Assembly (NCBI GenBank): GCA_027081405.1
Contig: JALWKO010000078.1
Span: 18,751-82,750 of the forward strand
Direction: 5' to 3'
Origin: Campylobacteraceae bacterium
GTDB lineage: Bacteria; Campylobacterota; Campylobacteria; Campylobacterales; Sulfurovaceae
DNA length: 64,000 bases
Below, piece by piece: positions 24,631 to 33,931 of this stretch. The notes beneath the pieces were generated by a model. It made no database searches and was not told where the DNA came from. It saw nothing but the letters and a program-made list of their open reading frames with translations. Made by a program: the position numbers and the translations under genes. The number at the start of each line of letters is the position of its first letter. Within the stretch, counting starts at the first letter, position 1.

Positions 24631-25218
24631 CTACTCCACCTCGCCGTCCTTCCGGGACTCGGCACGGGCGAAAAACTCCCGCACCATCTCCTCGAATCGG
24701 CGCATCCGTTCGTCCCCTTTGGGGAGCTCACGGCGCAGTCGTGCCATCTCTTCCAGAAACGCTTCGACCCCCTCGGGGAGGGTACGCTCCACCCGACGGC
24801 GGAGCTCCCTGGCGAAGGCGGGAGAGGCCCCCGAGGTGGAAAAAGCCACCGTCAGATTGCCCCGACGGAGGTAGGAGGGGAAGATGAAATCGCAGTAGCG
24901 GGTATCGTCGACCGAATTGACCAGCGTTCGTGCGTCGCGGGTCTCTTCGAAAATCTGCCGGTGCAGATCGGGAGTATCGGTAGCGATGACGGCGATATCG
25001 TAGTCGCATGCTTCGCGGCTCCGATACGGACGCAGTTCGATCGGCAGTCCCGCATCGGCGGCCAACGCACGGACCCGATCGCCCGCTTCGATCGCCACGA
25101 TCGTGATGCGATCGGTAAAATCGAGGAGCTTTTCGAGCTTGTCGGCGGCGATCGTCCCGCCGCCGACGAGGAGGATCCGTTTCCTTTCCAGAGAAAGGAA
25201 GGCGGGGAAATAGGCCAT
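24631..25218 (-). CDS. Precorrin-2 dehydrogenase / sirohydrochlorin ferrochelatase (Met8/CysG N-terminal type)
   Basis: Oxidises precorrin-2 with NAD and may insert iron to give siroheme. 195 residues: MAYFPAFLSLERKRILLVGGGTIAADKLEKLL (NAD site), IAVIATDTPDLHRQI, TLVNSVDDTRYCDFIFPS and FSTSGASPAFARELR are all family motifs. It lies at the end of the nap operon and its ATG shares a base with the napD stop. It supplies the siroheme used by the encoded NirA-like reductase and as the heme d1 precursor, with CobA encoded 10 kb away. Confidence 0.92.
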   Translation of the reverse strand: MAYFPAFLSLERKRILLVGGGTIAADKLEKLLDFTDRITIVAIEAGDRVRALAADAGLPIELRPYRSREACDYDIAVIATDTPDLHRQIFEETRDARTLVNSVDDTRYCDFIFPSYLRRGNLTVAFSTSGASPAFARELRRRVERTLPEGVEAFLEEMARLRRELPKGDERMRRFEEMVREFFARAESRKDGEVE

Positions 25219-25574
25219 CAGAGCTTTTTCTTCAGATCCCCGTGGTAGACCACGGTGGCGGGGTCGATCTCCTCTTCGGTACACCGCTGCAAAAGGTCGG
25301 GAACCTCGGGGGCCTCATCAAGCTCCTTCATCGCCGCATCCAGGTCCTCCTGATAACTCATCATCATCTCGGCCGATACCACATGGGGGGCCCGCTGGAT
25401 CTCCATCAGTTTGGCAATCTCTCCGTTGACGTCGGGGGCCTCGATCGTCACGACGATCTTCCCTCGTTCTTTGTCGCCGAAATGGTACTCGCACACGTCG
25501 CTCTCTTCACACCAGGCCTTGACGCTGTCGAAATATTTGGGGCTGCATTGGATCACGATACTAGAAACGTTCAT
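25218..25574 (-). CDS. napD: NapD, nitrate reductase maturation chaperone
   Basis: Binds the Tat signal peptide of NapA and prevents premature export. 118 residues: NVSSIVIQCSPKYFDSVKAW with a ferredoxin-like fold, KIVVTIEAPDVNGEIAKLMEIQ, and VVSAEMMMSYQED matching NapD. The acidic tail is longer than in E. coli NapD. The ATG at 25574 has GGGAG at 5-nt spacing. Near the end of the nap operon. Confidence 0.88.
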   Translation of the reverse strand: MNVSSIVIQCSPKYFDSVKAWCEESDVCEYHFGDKERGKIVVTIEAPDVNGEIAKLMEIQRAPHVVSAEMMMSYQEDLDAAMKELDEAPEVPDLLQRCTEEEIDPATVVYHGDLKKKL

Positions 25575-25588
25575 TTTTTCTCCCTTTC

Positions 25589-26539
25589 CTACGGTAGTTT
25601 CCACATCATCACCACAGGATCGTGACTGGCGGAAAAGAGGGTTTTACCGTCTTCGAAGACGATCCGGGTAAGGATGCTTTTTTGCCCTTTGAGCAGGTAG
25701 CGGGGGCTCCGGGTGCCCAAATCGTACACGGTGATGGAATTGTCGGCGTGCATCGCGTAAGCCGCCAACCGGGCATCCGGAGAGAGAGCGGCGGCATAGA
25801 CGAGAAAATCGCTCTTGAAATACCCCTTCTCCCCGGTTGCTAGATTGGCGTAGGATGCCCGACGGTCCTGCCCTCCGGCGACGACCCAATCCTTGCGGAT
25901 GTCGACGCTGAAGACATTGTCCACATGGACCCCTTCGATGGTTTGGAGGATTTTGCCCGTTTTCGTATCCAAGACGCTCACGACCCCGCTCTCATCCCCA
26001 AACACCGCCCGTCTGCGCGCCGCATCCAGCGCGAAATCGGAAAATTTCGATCCGCCGATCTTGCGGCGGTAGATCTCTTTTTTCGTCGGGATCTCGTAAA
26101 GCACCGCTTCGTTGCCCAAGGTGGCGTAGAGGATGTGGTCTTTGTCGATGAAACGGGCTTTGATGATCGTGTGGCGATCGGCGGCGCCGAAAATCCGCGT
26201 CGCTTTTCCCCCTTCCAGGATCCGCAGATCGCTGAATCCCCCCTTCCCGCTGTCGCTGAGGATCAGATAGCGCCCGTCGATCCCGTCGACGCTGAATACC
26301 TTGTCGTCGATCTTGTCCCCCATGAAGTCGGTAATCTGGGGGAGGTGAAAGAGGGTTTCGAGGCGGAGGGTTTTCAGATCGAGACGCTGCAGACTCCCGT
26401 GATCGGTCCCCATCAGGAGCGCACCGTCGCGGATCACGAGATCGTTGACCGCCCCGTCGGCCTCGATCTGCCGTACGGGAGTCAGAGTACCAGCCCCCAG
26501 CACCGTGAGCACACAGAGCAACGCCAGGAGCGTTCTCAT
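25589..26539 (-). CDS. napL: NapL-like periplasmic WD40/beta-propeller protein
   Basis: 316 residues with a signal peptide (MRTLLALLCVLTVLGAGTL) and repeated propeller blades, e.g. AVFGDESGVVSVLDTKTGKI and SITVYDLGTRSPRYLLKG. NapL is found only in Campylobacterota nap operons; its exact role in Nap function is not established. The start overlaps the upstream acidic-protein stop (ATGA). Confidence 0.86.
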   Translation of the reverse strand: MRTLLALLCVLTVLGAGTLTPVRQIEADGAVNDLVIRDGALLMGTDHGSLQRLDLKTLRLETLFHLPQITDFMGDKIDDKVFSVDGIDGRYLILSDSGKGGFSDLRILEGGKATRIFGAADRHTIIKARFIDKDHILYATLGNEAVLYEIPTKKEIYRRKIGGSKFSDFALDAARRRAVFGDESGVVSVLDTKTGKILQTIEGVHVDNVFSVDIRKDWVVAGGQDRRASYANLATGEKGYFKSDFLVYAAALSPDARLAAYAMHADNSITVYDLGTRSPRYLLKGQKSILTRIVFEDGKTLFSASHDPVVMMWKLP

Positions 26540-26910
26540 GCCCCCTCCTCGGCTTCGAGGGCCAATCGTTCCAGTACCTCCAGGATCCGCTCGGCGATCG
26601 CCTCTTCGTCCAGGTCGCAACGGATCCCGAAGAGATCCTCCTCCGCATCGAGAACGTCCGCGAACTCCTCCACTTCCCGGAGGAGGCCGGGGAGTTTCCC
26701 GAAGCGCTCCTCCCCCACCGCTTCACGGACCCGGTCGGGGATGTAGGCCATCCAATTGTATTCGGTGGGGTCGACCACCTCGGCCTCGTCGGCTTCTTCT
26801 TCGACGTTGGGATCGACCACGACGAAAAAGCGCCGCTCGTCGAGATCTTCATCTCCTACCCGTTTTAGCAGCGTCGGACAAAGTGCGTTCAATCGTTCTT
26901 TTTCGTCCAT
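26536..26910 (-). CDS. Acidic nap-operon protein of unknown function
   Basis: 124 residues, strongly acidic (more than a quarter Asp/Glu), predicted cytoplasmic and helical. It starts MDEKERLNALCPTLLKRVG and has DPTEYNWMAYIPDRVREAVG in the middle. It sits between napF and napL and overlaps napL by 4 bp, so it is almost certainly translated with them. It matches none of the named Nap subunits; a chaperone or escort for a Nap component is plausible by size and charge only. Confidence 0.72.
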   Translation of the reverse strand: MDEKERLNALCPTLLKRVGDEDLDERRFFVVVDPNVEEEADEAEVVDPTEYNWMAYIPDRVREAVGEERFGKLPGLLREVEEFADVLDAEEDLFGIRCDLDEEAIAERILEVLERLALEAEEGA

Positions 26911-26951
26911 CGTCTCCCTTTCGTTGCGGTCTTGTCGTCAGAGCTATTGTA

Positions 26952-27455
26952 TCACAGCCGTTGCGGTATCGGTTCCCATCCGATCGCATCTGTGGGGCAG
27001 CGTCCCATGCACCATCCACATCCGGTGCAACGTTCCGGATCGATCACTGGCTCGAACATCCCCCGAAAAAGGATCGCATCCTCCAGGCAGGGCTCTTTGC
27101 ACGAAAAACAGATCGATCCGTGGTGGGCCAGGCACGCGGAGCGGTCGATCCGGAACCGGGCCGCAATCCGCTCCGGCCCCTCCGAAACGAGGACCCCTTC
27201 GGGGCACGCCAGGGCGCACGCTTCGCAAAACATACACCCCCTCGTCCCAAACGACACTGCGGGAGCCCCCTCCTCGTCGACGGCGAGAATCCCCTCTTCG
27301 CAGACCCCGATGCACGCTTTGGATTCGCATGCCGTACAGCGGCTGTGAAAAAGGGAGTCGTCCCGGGCATAGGGAGGACGAAGCTTCCGGACCTCTCCAT
27401 CGTCCGCGATGACCGGAGCGGCCAGCGCACGGAAAAAGGCCCGCCGATCCTCCAC
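26952..27455 (-). CDS. napF: NapF, ferredoxin-type nap protein
   Basis: 167 residues with three 4Fe-4S clusters: CTACESKACIGVC, CMFCEACALACP and CTGCGWCMGRCP, plus an extra Cys set around CFSCKEPC. NapF is cytoplasmic and is thought to help load Fe-S or reduce NapA before export. It uses a GTG start directly after the napB stop. Confidence 0.9.
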   Translation of the reverse strand: MEDRRAFFRALAAPVIADDGEVRKLRPPYARDDSLFHSRCTACESKACIGVCEEGILAVDEEGAPAVSFGTRGCMFCEACALACPEGVLVSEGPERIAARFRIDRSACLAHHGSICFSCKEPCLEDAILFRGMFEPVIDPERCTGCGWCMGRCPTDAIGWEPIPQRL

Positions 27456-28124
27456 TTACTGGACCCCCTCGTCGATCACTTTGATCAGATTGGAGCGCTT
27501 TTTGAGCTTGTCACTGGTGAAATCGGGCTTGAAGGTATTGCCCACCAGCGGTTTGACGTTGGCCTGGGGGACGTGGCACTGGGTACAATTGAAACGGGCC
27601 GGGTTGAGCCGCTTGAGCTTTTTGAATTTAGCGATTTTCACGTCAGTCGCATTGACGACGATTTTTCCGTCTTTGACGATATTGCCGTTTTTATCCAGCT
27701 TGGTATCGGGCCGGAAGTCGGTAAAGTGGGACTCGGGAATCGGCGTCGCTCCTACCCCTTTGGCCGCGGCGGGCATGTGGCACCCCAGACAGGCGTTGTT
27801 TTTGGCGGTAATGGGGACCAGTCCGTCGATGCTATGAGGGATCAGCGGCGGCGCGTTGACGTAGGAGCGTTCGAACCGGGGCGCCGCTCCCGGTGCGGGA
27901 CGTTTGTATTCCACCGGCGGAAGATTGCCCACGGCACTATTGAGTCCGCTTCCCCGCAGCCCCAGTTCCTCCTCGGTGACCACTTTCTTGGCCCCCAGAT
28001 CCTCTTTTTTGATCAGTTCGGGGCTGGAGGCGTCTTTGTTGATGTTGACGTATTCCTGCCCCGCCAGCGCTACCGCACTCGCGGCGACCGCTCCGATCAG
28101 AACGGTTTTGATGGTTTTCTTCAT
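27456..28124 (-). CDS. napB: NapB, dihaem electron-transfer subunit of periplasmic nitrate reductase
   Basis: Passes electrons from NapH/NapG to NapA in the periplasm. 222 residues with a signal peptide (MKKTIKTVLIGAVAASAVALA) and two haem c sites, CLGCH and CTQCH, each with His ligands nearby (HSID, HFTDF). Longer than many NapB proteins, with a lysine-rich C-terminus. Overlaps napH by 4 bp (ATGA). Confidence 0.94.
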   Translation of the reverse strand: MKKTIKTVLIGAVAASAVALAGQEYVNINKDASSPELIKKEDLGAKKVVTEEELGLRGSGLNSAVGNLPPVEYKRPAPGAAPRFERSYVNAPPLIPHSIDGLVPITAKNNACLGCHMPAAAKGVGATPIPESHFTDFRPDTKLDKNGNIVKDGKIVVNATDVKIAKFKKLKRLNPARFNCTQCHVPQANVKPLVGNTFKPDFTSDKLKKRSNLIKVIDEGVQ

Positions 28125-28978
28125 GCTTTTCCTCCCTTGTTGGATTCGAGTATGTTACGCAACGAAAAGCCCAGGGCGTCGTCGTCGCAGACGTCGACGC
28201 AGCGACCGCAGTTGGTACACTCCTTGCGGGTGACGAACGCGCTTCGCTTTCCGATCATTCCCAGGACTTCCACCTCCGGACAGACCGTTTTGCATTTCAT
28301 GCACAGGGTGCAGTTGTCGCTGTTGTGCTTGACCCGTATGAGGCTGTATTTTCCGATCAGCGAATGGACGCCTCCCAACGGGCAGATGTGCCCGCACCAG
28401 CCGTTTTTGACGGCAAAGAGATCGAAGAAAAAGATCGCCGCCAGCAACCCCAGCCCCGCACCGAAGCTGAAGACCACTCCCCCTTTGAGGGCCGCGGCAC
28501 CGAAAACGACGTTCCGGTTGAAGATCGTGATCGGACTGATCACCTCGAACGCCGCCAGTCCGCTCACCGCGGATACGATCAGCGCCAGGACGATCAGGTA
28601 GTACCGGAGATTCCGGCTGATCCAGATCTTCCGCTCGATCCGGTCGATCAGCAGTTTGCGACGCAGCCAGGCCGCCAGATCGGTCACCAGGTTGACCGGG
28701 CAGACCCAACTGCAAAACGCCCGTCCGCCGATCAGTCCGTAAAAGAGCACGATCAGCGCAGCGCCGACGAGGACGTTGACCCCCACCACGGCGCCCGTGG
28801 CGAAAATCTGCAGCACCGCGAACGGATCGGCCAGCGGAACCGTATCGAAGAGCCGGGAGGCGGAGAGATCCCCGCGCAGGATCTTCCACCCCCACCAGTT
28901 CCCCGCTCCGTAGAGAAAGAGCAGCCCCAGTTGGACCACCCGCCGAAGGACCAGATATTTGACGTTGCTCCAGCGCAT
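28121..28978 (-). CDS. napH: NapH, membrane quinol-oxidising Fe-S protein
   Basis: Inner-membrane protein that takes electrons from menaquinol for NapG/NapB. About 285 residues with four transmembrane helices, cytoplasmic CxxxCP motifs (AFCSWVCP, GWCGHICP), and two 4Fe-4S sites at the C-terminus (CTLCMKCKTVCP, CTNCGRCVDVC). The ATG at 28978 has GGAG upstream; a TTG at 28984 is an alternative. Confidence 0.94.
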   Translation of the reverse strand: MRWSNVKYLVLRRVVQLGLLFLYGAGNWWGWKILRGDLSASRLFDTVPLADPFAVLQIFATGAVVGVNVLVGAALIVLFYGLIGGRAFCSWVCPVNLVTDLAAWLRRKLLIDRIERKIWISRNLRYYLIVLALIVSAVSGLAAFEVISPITIFNRNVVFGAAALKGGVVFSFGAGLGLLAAIFFFDLFAVKNGWCGHICPLGGVHSLIGKYSLIRVKHNSDNCTLCMKCKTVCPEVEVLGMIGKRSAFVTRKECTNCGRCVDVCDDDALGFSLRNILESNKGGKA

Positions 28979-28980
28979 CC

Positions 28981-29832
28981 TCAATACTCCAGCCCTTTGT
29001 TGAGATAGTCCATCGGGTTTTGCGAACTCCGCTCGTCATGGGTCGTCACGTCCTTGCCGACCCGTTCCTGGACCCGCTGCTGATCTTTTTTGTCCCACCC
29101 CTTGACGTAATGGGCCCCCGGTTTGCCCAGGGCGATCTCGCGGGGGAGGACGAAAATGGCCGGTTTTTCGGTCACGCATGCCTTTTCGCACATTCCGCAG
29201 CCGGTACAGTCGTACATGCTCACCACCGGCTTGAGGAAAGCGTGCTTTCCGGTCCGCTCGTTTTTGTCGTATTCGAGCCGGATCGCCTTGTCCATCAGGG
29301 GACAGGCGCGGTAGCAGGCGTCACACTGCAATCCCCAGAAGGCGATGCAGGAGTTGCTGTCCACCACCGCCAGCCCCATCCGCATCATCGTATAGTCCAG
29401 CTCCCCGGTTTTGGGATTGGTCACTTTCGATACGTCCAGGGCCCCCGTCGGGCAGGCGGTCACACAGGGGATGTCGTCGCACATGTAGCACGGGACGTCC
29501 CGGGGCTTGAAAAACGGCGTCCCGATCGTCACGTCGTCCTGGGCCCGCGCCATCTTGAGGGTGCCGGGCCGAGGCTTGAGGGTGTCGCGATCGAGATTGC
29601 TCGGACGGTGCAGACAGGCTTCGGCACACAACCCGCACTTGATGCAGGTCTTGAGAAAGTCGGGCTCGTCCAGCGCCGCGGGGGGCCGCAGCGTCAGGGG
29701 TGAGCTTTTGGCTTTCTCGGTGTACCCGGCCCAGATCAATCCCCCCATGATCCCCAACCCGGCCGTATAGGCCAGATCGGTCAGAAATCTCCGGCGGGGA
29801 GTGATGGGCCGTTTCGTTTCCTTGTCTGCCAC
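28981..29832 (-). CDS. napG: NapG, periplasmic ferredoxin-type protein
   Basis: Couples NapH to NapB. 283 residues; the Tat-like N-terminus RRRFLTDLAYTAGLGIMGGLIW is followed by four 4Fe-4S sites: CIKCGLCAEACLH, CYMCDDIPCVTACP, CDACYRACP and CTGCGMCEKAC. Second gene of the nap operon, as in other Campylobacterota. Confidence 0.94.
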   Translation of the reverse strand: MADKETKRPITPRRRFLTDLAYTAGLGIMGGLIWAGYTEKAKSSPLTLRPPAALDEPDFLKTCIKCGLCAEACLHRPSNLDRDTLKPRPGTLKMARAQDDVTIGTPFFKPRDVPCYMCDDIPCVTACPTGALDVSKVTNPKTGELDYTMMRMGLAVVDSNSCIAFWGLQCDACYRACPLMDKAIRLEYDKNERTGKHAFLKPVVSMYDCTGCGMCEKACVTEKPAIFVLPREIALGKPGAHYVKGWDKKDQQRVQERVGKDVTTHDERSSQNPMDYLNKGLEY

Positions 29833-29853
29833 GGACGATCCTTCATACGCTCA

Positions 29854-32688
29854 TCAGGCTTTGTAGATCTTGACCGCACACTTCTTGTAGTCGGTCTGCT
29901 TGGACATCGGACAGGTCGCATCCAGCGTGACCTTGTTGATCAGTACCCGCTCGTCGAACCAGGGGACGAAGACCAGCCCTCTGGGGGGCCGGTTCCGTCC
30001 GCGGGTTTCGATGCGCACCTTCACCTTGCCGCGGCGCGACTCGACCCAGACCAGGTCGCCGTTTTTGAGCCCTCTGGCTTTGGCGTCTTTGGGGTTCATG
30101 TAGCACAGCGCCTCGGGGACGGCCCGGAAGAGCTCGGGGACCCGCATGGTCATCGTACCGCTGTGCCAGTGCTCCAGCACCCGTCCCGTACAGAGCCAAG
30201 TGTCGTACTCTTTGTCGGGCATTTCCGGCGGATCCATATAGGGGCGAGCGAAGATTTTGGCTTTGTTGGCCAGGGACTTTTTGGTCTTCTCCTTGACGCC
30301 CCGCAGGTCTCCGCTGGGGAGTTTCTTGGCCAGGGGACCGTAGAAGGCGAAGTCTTTGAGCCCCGCTTCCTTGGCGTGTTTGGCCGCATAGGGGTCGTAC
30401 TTGACGTTGAAGCGCCAGAAGGTCTCCTTGCCGTTGACAACGGGCCATTTGAGTCCCCGCACCTTGTGGTAGGTGACGAAGTCGGCCAGGTCATGGCCGT
30501 GGCCCCGGCCGAAGCTGGCGTACTCCTCCCAGAGATACTGATGGATCATGAAGCCGTAGCCTTTGAAAACCTTGCCGTCACTGCCGACGACATTCCGGCT
30601 GTCTCCGAGACATTCACTGTTGTCAAAACCTTTTTGCGGGAAGCTATTGAGATCAATGGGATAGTTTTTCTTGGCCCGCTCGTTGGCGAAAAGGATCTCG
30701 TACATGGTCGTATCGGGCTTGTATCCCATTTTTTGCGCTTGTTTACGCACGTCGGGGAGCTTCTTGCCGTTGCGCAGCGTATAGGGGCCCCATAGATCGT
30801 CGATGGTGAAGCGCTTGGAGAGCTCGACCCACTGCCAGGTGTCACTCATCGCTTCGCCGACGGGAAGTACCTGCTGACGCCAGTGCTGGGTCCGGCGCTC
30901 GGCGTTTCCGTAGGCCCCCCACTTCTCGTAGATCATCGCACTAGGCAGAACCAGATCGGAGACCATCGCCGAAATTCCGGGATACCCGTCGGAGGTGACG
31001 ATGAAAACATCCATCTCCCGAGCCGCCTTGATCCAGTGGCGGGCGTTGGCGCTGTCCTGGTAGGGGTTGCAGACGTTGACCCAGGCGAATTTGACCACAC
31101 CGTCCTCGATGTCCCGATGGATCTTCATGATGTGCTGGTTGCCCACCGGGTTGAGGGTCCCTTCGGGGATGTGCCAGATCTTTTCGGCGATCTTGCGATG
31201 TTTTGGGTTTTTGACCATCATATCCGCCGGCAGACGGTGGGCGAAAGTCCCCACTTCGCGGGCGGTACCGCAGGCCGAGGGCTGACCGGTAAGCGAATAG
31301 GCGCCGTTGCCCGGTTTGGCCTGCTTATTGAGGAGGAAGTGGACGTTGTAGCTGAGGGTGTTGTCCCAGCTTCCCCGGGTGTGCTGGTTCATCCCCATCG
31401 TCCAGAAAGAAACCACTTTGCGGTCTTTCTCGATATAGAGATTGGCCAGATCCTGGAGTTTTTTCTTGAAGCTCTCCAGCGACTCGTCCGGATCCCCTTT
31501 GGCGATCTTGGCGACATAGTCGAGGGTGTAGGGCTCCAGCGATTTTTTGTACTCCTCGAAGCTGATCATCCAGTGTTTGAGGGTACCTGCGGTGTTTTTC
31601 ATCTCGTCGCCCTCTTTATAGCCGTAGGGCTCCAGGGCGGGCCCTTCGAGATCGCTCACTTTCTTGGCCATCTCTTTTTGGATGATCTGCATCTCTTTGG
31701 CGCTGTATTTACCGGCCGATCCGTCGGGACGCACTGGCGTGAGGGATTTTTCCCCCTTGCGCCGCATCCCGTATCCGATATTCACCGGACCGACAGCGAA
31801 AACGATGTGTTCCTTGACGAAATCCCAGTCGATCGCCTCGGGGTGGTTGTAGACGATCTCCCGGGCGATGTAGTTCCAGATCGCCAGGTCGGTCTGAGGC
31901 CGGAAGATGATCTCGAAGTCGGCGATATCGGAACTTCGGGTCCGATAGGTGGTGAGGTTGACCACCTTGACCCGCTCGGGGTCGGAGAGCTTGCGATCCG
32001 ATACCCGCGACCAGAGGATCGGGTGCATCTCGGCCATGTTCGATCCCCAACTGATGATCGTATCGGTCAGCTCGATATCGTCGTAGCATCCGCTGGGCTC
32101 GTCGATCCCAAAGGTCTGATAAAAGCCTACAACCGCCGAGGCCATACAGTGACGGGCGTTGGGGTCGATGGCATTGGAGCGGAAGCCCGCTTTCATCATC
32201 TTTTGGGCGGCATACCCTTCCATAATCGTGTATTGTCCCGATCCGAAAACAGCGACCCCTTCGGGGCCGCTTTCTTTGAGGGCCTTGCGGATGTGTTTTT
32301 CCATCTCGTCGAAGGCCCGTTTCCAACTGACGGGGCGGAATTTGCCGTGCTTGTCGAACTCCCCTTTGTCGTTCATTCGCAAAAGAGGTTTTTTCAAACG
32401 GTCGGCACCGTACATGATCTTGGCCGTGAAGTACCCTTTGATACAGTTCAGGCCCCGGTTGACCGGAGCGGCGGGATCCCCTTTGACAGCGACGATTTTT
32501 CCGTTTTTCGTCGCCACCATGATCCCGCATCCGGTACCGCAGAAGCGGCAGACCGCTTTGTCCCAGCGCCAGCCCTCCTCACCTTTGGCCGCGGCCGCTT
32601 TGACCTCGTCGGGGACCGAAATCCCGACGGCGCTCGCGGCGGCTGCGGCGGCCGTACTCTTCAGAAAGTCGCGTCGATTCATTCCCAT
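29854..32688 (-). CDS. napA: NapA, catalytic subunit of periplasmic nitrate reductase
   Basis: Reduces nitrate to nitrite with Mo-bis-MGD. The 944-residue protein has a Tat signal ([19 protein letters not shown]), the 4Fe-4S site [12 protein letters not shown], and the molybdenum Cys in [13 protein letters not shown]. The C-terminal domain ends in [32 protein letters not shown] NapA sequence. The long insertions of Campylobacterota NapA are present. AGGAGG lies 5 nt before the ATG at 32688. First gene of the operon, with an Fnr-type box at -41.5. Confidence 0.97.
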   Translation of the reverse strand: MGMNRRDFLKSTAAAAAASAVGISVPDEVKAAAAKGEEGWRWDKAVCRFCGTGCGIMVATKNGKIVAVKGDPAAPVNRGLNCIKGYFTAKIMYGADRLKKPLLRMNDKGEFDKHGKFRPVSWKRAFDEMEKHIRKALKESGPEGVAVFGSGQYTIMEGYAAQKMMKAGFRSNAIDPNARHCMASAVVGFYQTFGIDEPSGCYDDIELTDTIISWGSNMAEMHPILWSRVSDRKLSDPERVKVVNLTTYRTRSSDIADFEIIFRPQTDLAIWNYIAREIVYNHPEAIDWDFVKEHIVFAVGPVNIGYGMRRKGEKSLTPVRPDGSAGKYSAKEMQIIQKEMAKKVSDLEGPALEPYGYKEGDEMKNTAGTLKHWMISFEEYKKSLEPYTLDYVAKIAKGDPDESLESFKKKLQDLANLYIEKDRKVVSFWTMGMNQHTRGSWDNTLSYNVHFLLNKQAKPGNGAYSLTGQPSACGTAREVGTFAHRLPADMMVKNPKHRKIAEKIWHIPEGTLNPVGNQHIMKIHRDIEDGVVKFAWVNVCNPYQDSANARHWIKAAREMDVFIVTSDGYPGISAMVSDLVLPSAMIYEKWGAYGNAERRTQHWRQQVLPVGEAMSDTWQWVELSKRFTIDDLWGPYTLRNGKKLPDVRKQAQKMGYKPDTTMYEILFANERAKKNYPIDLNSFPQKGFDNSECLGDSRNVVGSDGKVFKGYGFMIHQYLWEEYASFGRGHGHDLADFVTYHKVRGLKWPVVNGKETFWRFNVKYDPYAAKHAKEAGLKDFAFYGPLAKKLPSGDLRGVKEKTKKSLANKAKIFARPYMDPPEMPDKEYDTWLCTGRVLEHWHSGTMTMRVPELFRAVPEALCYMNPKDAKARGLKNGDLVWVESRRGKVKVRIETRGRNRPPRGLVFVPWFDERVLINKVTLDATCPMSKQTDYKKCAVKIYKA

Positions 32689-32747
32689 TCTAACCTCCTG
32701 TGTGTTGCGGGATGGAGCTATTGTATCGCTTCGCCGAGGGGAAAGAA

Positions 32748-32761
32748 TTGACATAAATCAA
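32748..32761. promoter_or_regulatory. Fnr/Dnr-type box upstream of napA and the nirDH-like gene
   Basis: TTGAC-ATAA-ATCAA. Its centre (32754.5) is 41.5 bp from the napA start predicted by TACAAT at 32725-32720 on the minus strand, the class II activator position. On the plus strand the same box could drive the nirDH-like gene from TATCTT at 32784-32789. Confidence 0.75.
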
Positions 32762-32863
32762 TCTGGGTTCTAATAGTCATAAGTATCTTTGATCGTTTGA
32801 CTTTCGAAAAAATTTTTTCTTTTCTCCTTGATGGAAATCAACTCCGATTTCACCGCCAAGGGG

Positions 32864-32869
32864 TACAAT
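32864..32869 (+). promoter_or_regulatory. Possible second -10 of the nirDH-like gene
   Basis: TACAAT with a predicted start near 32876. This makes an ATG at 32878 nearly leaderless and favours translation from 32911. Confidence 0.4.
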
Positions 32870-32910
32870 GGATCTGTATGGAATACGAAATAACCGGAGG
32901 TTATGGGACG

Positions 32911-33924
32911 ATGGAAAAAGAGCTGCTTTTTTCGATCCAAAACGACTTTCCCCTCCAGCCGCGGCCCTTCGAAACACTGGCGAAGCGGCTTCATAGCGAC
33001 GAAGAGACCGTCCTCGACACGCTTCGCCACCTCAAAGAGGAGGGGATCATTCGCCAGACCTCCGCAATCTTCGACACCAAAAAACTGGGCTACACCTCCT
33101 CCCTCGTCGCTTTTCGGGTCGATCCCAAGCGGATCGAGGAGGCCGCCGAAGTGATCAACGCCCATCCGGGCGTGAGCCACAACTACGAACGGACCCACCG
33201 TTTCAACCTCTGGTTCACACTCGCCGTCCCCCCCGAAAGCAGCCTGGGGCTTGAGGGGACGATCCGGGAACTGGCCCGGCGTGCCCGAGCCGAAGCGGTC
33301 ATCACCCTGCCGACGATCCGCATGTTCAAAATCGCGGTCAAACTCGACACCACCGGCAATCAGGCGAAAAAGGAGCAAATACGCCACCACACCCCGGCCA
33401 AGAAGATCAAGATGACGGCCCGCCATTTCGCCGTCGTACGGGAACTGCAAAAAGACATCCCCCTCGTCCCTGAGCCGTTCGCTCCGGCGGCGAAGCGCCT
33501 CGGAATGGACTACGAGGAGCTGTTCGCCATCGCCCGAGAGCTCAAGGAAGCAGGGGTGATGCGCCGTTTCGCGGCGATTCTGAACCACCGACGCGCCGGG
33601 TTTTCGGCCAACGCGATGAGTGTCTGGAACGTCCCTGACGAAGAAGCCGAATCGATCGGCCGCACCATCGCGGGCTACAGTGCCGTGAGCCACTGCTATC
33701 TCCGTCCGCGCGCACCGGAATGGTCCTACAACCTTTTTGCGATGGTTCATGCCAAAAGCCGTGAAGAGTGCGACGCGATCATCGAGGAGATCGCCGCCGA
33801 AACGGGCCTGAAAGACTACGACCGCCTCTACTCGACACGGGAATTCAAGAAACAACGGATCGTCTATTTCGATCCGGCTTTCGAGCGGTGGGAAGAGGAA
33901 GCGTTGGAGTCGCTCAGCGCGTAA
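32911..33924 (+). CDS. NirD/NirH-type siroheme decarboxylase (fused, two AsnC-like halves)
   Basis: Removes acetate carboxyls from siroheme to give didecarboxysiroheme, an early step to heme d1. 337 residues with two Lrp/AsnC-like halves: KRLHSDEETVLDTLRHLKEEGIIRQTSAIFD in the first and KRLGMDYEELFAIARELKEAGVMRRFAAILNH in the second, with SHNYER and SHCYLR in the matching active-site strands. In many bacteria these are separate nirD, L, G and H genes, so this is the fused form. GGAGG lies 10 nt before the ATG at 32911; 32878 is an alternative. Confidence 0.87.
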   Translation: MEKELLFSIQNDFPLQPRPFETLAKRLHSDEETVLDTLRHLKEEGIIRQTSAIFDTKKLGYTSSLVAFRVDPKRIEEAAEVINAHPGVSHNYERTHRFNLWFTLAVPPESSLGLEGTIRELARRARAEAVITLPTIRMFKIAVKLDTTGNQAKKEQIRHHTPAKKIKMTARHFAVVRELQKDIPLVPEPFAPAAKRLGMDYEELFAIARELKEAGVMRRFAAILNHRRAGFSANAMSVWNVPDEEAESIGRTIAGYSAVSHCYLRPRAPEWSYNLFAMVHAKSREECDAIIEEIAAETGLKDYDRLYSTREFKKQRIVYFDPAFERWEEEALESLSA

Positions 33925-33931
33925 ACGGCTC

